From Solirubrobacter deserti (GTDB lineage Bacteria > Actinomycetota > Thermoleophilia > Solirubrobacterales > Solirubrobacteraceae): a DNA stretch of 44,341 nt. Shown here piece after piece: positions 43,007 through 44,341 of the stretch. The notes beneath the pieces are model-generated. The model saw only the letters and a list, made by a program, of their open reading frames with translations, was not told the origin of the DNA and made no database searches. Position 1 is the stretch's first letter. Each line of letters begins with the position of its first letter. Made by a program: the position numbers and the translations under genes. The stretch lies in NCBI RefSeq assembly GCF_027587175.1, contig NZ_JAPCID010000059.1:1-44341 (forward strand), in the 5' to 3' direction.

Positions 43007-43698
43007 GCGATCCCGTGTTCCTGCGAGACGGCGCCCGGCCCGCGGTGCGGGTCGAGCGCCGCTACGACCATCCGATCGAAGCCGTGTGGCGGGCGGTGAC
43101 GTCGCCGGAGGGCCTGGCCGCGTGGTTTCCCGCCCCCGTCCGGTTCGCGGGCGACGTGGCCGACTTCGGTGACAGCACGGGGCAAGTGTTGACGATGGAG
43201 CCCCCGCGCCGGCTCGTGTTCACCTGGGGCGGCGACCAGCTCGAGTTCTCGCTGCGCGAGGACGGCGCCGGCACGGTGTTCGTGCTCACGCATTCGTTCG
43301 ACGACCGCGCGGGCGCGGCCAGCTTCGCCAGCGGGTGGGAGCACTGCCTGCAGGTGCTGGGCCTCGTGCTGGCGGGGGCGCCGCTGCCGGAGCCGGAGCG
43401 TTTCGAGGCGCGTCATGAGGAGCTCGTCCGCGCCTTCGGGCTCGAGGACCCGGTCGTGATCCGCGGCGACGCGGGCTGGAGCGTGCGGATCGAGCGCCAG
43501 CTGGTCGTTCCGGCCGCCGTCGCGTGGGATCGCCTGCGCGCGGGGTCGCTCGACGTGCCGAACGTGCTCGTCAAGCTCGGTGACGGCACCGGCCACGGCG
43601 CGCGGCTGGTCGTCGCGGTCAACGGGTCGGACGAGGCGGAGCTGGAACCGGCGACGGCGTGGGTGCGCGCCGCGGTCGCACGAGCAGCAACGGGGTGA
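43003..43698 (+). CDS. SRPBCC domain (AHSA1-like) protein
   Basis: This 231-aa protein has an N-terminal helix-grip fold: VRVERRYDHPIEAVWRAVTS (residues about 15-34), then PEGLAAWFPAPV and RRLVFTWGG, all classic AHSA1/START-like signatures. The second part (about 146-231) looks like a degenerate second copy (RIERQLVVPAAVAWDRLRAG). The fold binds hydrophobic ligands. It is coupled to the ArsR gene by an ATGA overlap, a pairing common in actinobacteria, and probably is the effector of that regulator. Its ligand is unknown. The 3' end overlaps the convergent MFS gene by 80 bp. Confidence 0.85.
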   Translation: MSDPVFLRDGARPAVRVERRYDHPIEAVWRAVTSPEGLAAWFPAPVRFAGDVADFGDSTGQVLTMEPPRRLVFTWGGDQLEFSLREDGAGTVFVLTHSFDDRAGAASFASGWEHCLQVLGLVLAGAPLPEPERFEARHEELVRAFGLEDPVVIRGDAGWSVRIERQLVVPAAVAWDRLRAGSLDVPNVLVKLGDGTGHGARLVVAVNGSDEAELEPATAWVRAAVARAATG

Positions 43699-44341
43699 GC
43701 AGCAGCAGCGCGCCGGCGGCGCCGACCGCCTCGCGCAGGCCGACGACCGCGGCGAGCGCGCCCCAGGCGGCGGTGAGGAGCGCGGTCGTGAGGCTGCCCG
43801 ACACCGTCCACGCCGCCAGCGTGCGCGCGACCCGGTCGTCGGGCGTGAGCTGCAGCCGCCGGGTCGCGAGCAGCGGGCTGAAGACGCCGATCGCGACCAG
43901 GAGCGCGAACTGCGTCGCGAGGACGATCAGCAGGCCGGGCGCGCCGGGCACGACGAACGCGAGCGGCAGCGCGAAGCAGCCGCGCAGCGTGCCGGCCACC
44001 AGCAGCGCCCGGTCACCCGACCAGCGCCGCGCGAGCCGCGCGCCGACGATCCCGCCGACGCACGGCACGCCGAACGCGACCGCGTACTCCAGCGGCGAGA
44101 ACCCGAGCTCGCCGAGCATGAGCACGGCCATCAGCGGCGCCGTGGCCATGATCAGCCCGTTGACGAGCAGCGTGTTGAAGAACAGCGGCCGCAGGTCGGG
44201 GCTGGCCAGGATGAAGCGCCAGCCGGCGAAGACGTCGGCGACGCGGGCGGACGTGGCGGCGCGGGGCGTGGCCGCAGCGGCCGGCAGCGCGGCAGCGCCT
44301 GGCGTGACCGCCGCGGCCGGCGGGCGCACCTCGCGGCCCGT
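43619..44341 (-). CDS. MFS transporter (5' end outside window)
   Basis: The frame is open past the right edge; an in-frame GTG at 44329 is internal, and TGRE precedes it. About 240 residues of the C-terminal half are seen. A Pro/Ala-rich linker (VRPPAAAVTPGAAALPAAAATP) is followed by FAGWRFILASPDLRPLFFNT, GFSPLEYAVAFGVPCVGGIVG, and about six membrane helices. This fits the C-terminal bundle of MFS efflux pumps of the MefA/EntS type. The Pro/Arg-rich end (VRPRRAPTPSPVPAPPRPTR) overlaps the SRPBCC gene by 80 bp. The substrate is unknown. Confidence 0.72.
   Translation of the reverse strand, partial: TGREVRPPAAAVTPGAAALPAAAATPRAATSARVADVFAGWRFILASPDLRPLFFNTLLVNGLIMATAPLMAVLMLGELGFSPLEYAVAFGVPCVGGIVGARLARRWSGDRALLVAGTLRGCFALPLAFVVPGAPGLLIVLATQFALLVAIGVFSPLLATRRLQLTPDDRVARTLAAWTVSGSLTTALLTAAWGALAAVVGLREAVGAAGALLLLTPLLLVRPRRAPTPSPVPAPPRPTR

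Overview
The window is a GC-rich actinobacterial chromosome segment. High-GC codon use, GTG/TTG starts, a DivIVA-domain protein, Gram-positive LexA-box architecture, and many genes whose -10 element sits 6-9 nt before the start codon all suggest class Thermoleophilia (Solirubrobacterales, perhaps Solirubrobacter/Conexibacter). That placement is inferred from protein style, not from a marker gene. No rRNA, tRNA, CRISPR array, prophage or transposase was found.

Region 1 (1-22.5 kb) is an envelope/exopolysaccharide region with genes on both strands. It holds an AftD-like arabinofuranosyltransferase (cut by the left edge), an O-antigen ligase/polymerase-like protein carrying an in-frame palindromic REPIN-like insertion, and a tightly coupled minus-strand operon (TPR protein, two tandem YfhO-type GT-C proteins, membrane acyltransferase). 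It continues with a cupin protein, a flippase plus a GT-C protein, a GT4/GT2 pair, a primary-like sigma factor that appears to start at CTG, a GT4, a secreted clan-A glycoside hydrolase, an MFS transporter, a membrane protein with a degenerate HD-GYP domain, and a small lipoprotein-like gene coupled to another GT4. Together these look like synthesis, export, polymerisation and decoration of surface glycans.

Region 2 (22-31.9 kb) is mixed. It has a GNAT acetyltransferase, a chemoreceptor with a sigma-28-type promoter, a family-4 uracil-DNA glycosylase with a clamp-binding C-terminus, a pantothenate cluster (DUF2520/PanG-like, panC, panB), a DUF47/PhoU-like protein, a hexapeptide acyltransferase, a LysM-lytic transglycosylase, and a MarR regulator with a DHA2 drug efflux pump and operator-like repeats.

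Region 3 (31.9-37.9 kb, minus strand) carries uvrA behind a consensus SOS box, an M32 carboxypeptidase overlapping a DivIVA-like gene, and mutY. DNA repair is thus represented by uvrA, mutY and the uracil glycosylase.

Region 4 (37.9-44.3 kb) has a large secreted GH78 alpha-L-rhamnosidase with a WxL-like C-terminal module, a small unknown protein, a PrmA-like methyltransferase, and a divergent ArsR-SRPBCC pair sharing a 31-bp operator region. An MFS transporter is cut by the right edge.

Genes are extremely tightly packed: GTGA/ATGA/TTGA couplings, convergent genes overlapping by up to 80 bp, and terminator-like hairpins lying inside the opposing coding sequence. I see no obvious new multi-gene system. 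The most interesting signals are the in-frame REPIN-like element, the CTG-started sigma factor, the leaderless promoter pattern, the sigma-28 promoter and the clamp-binding tail.
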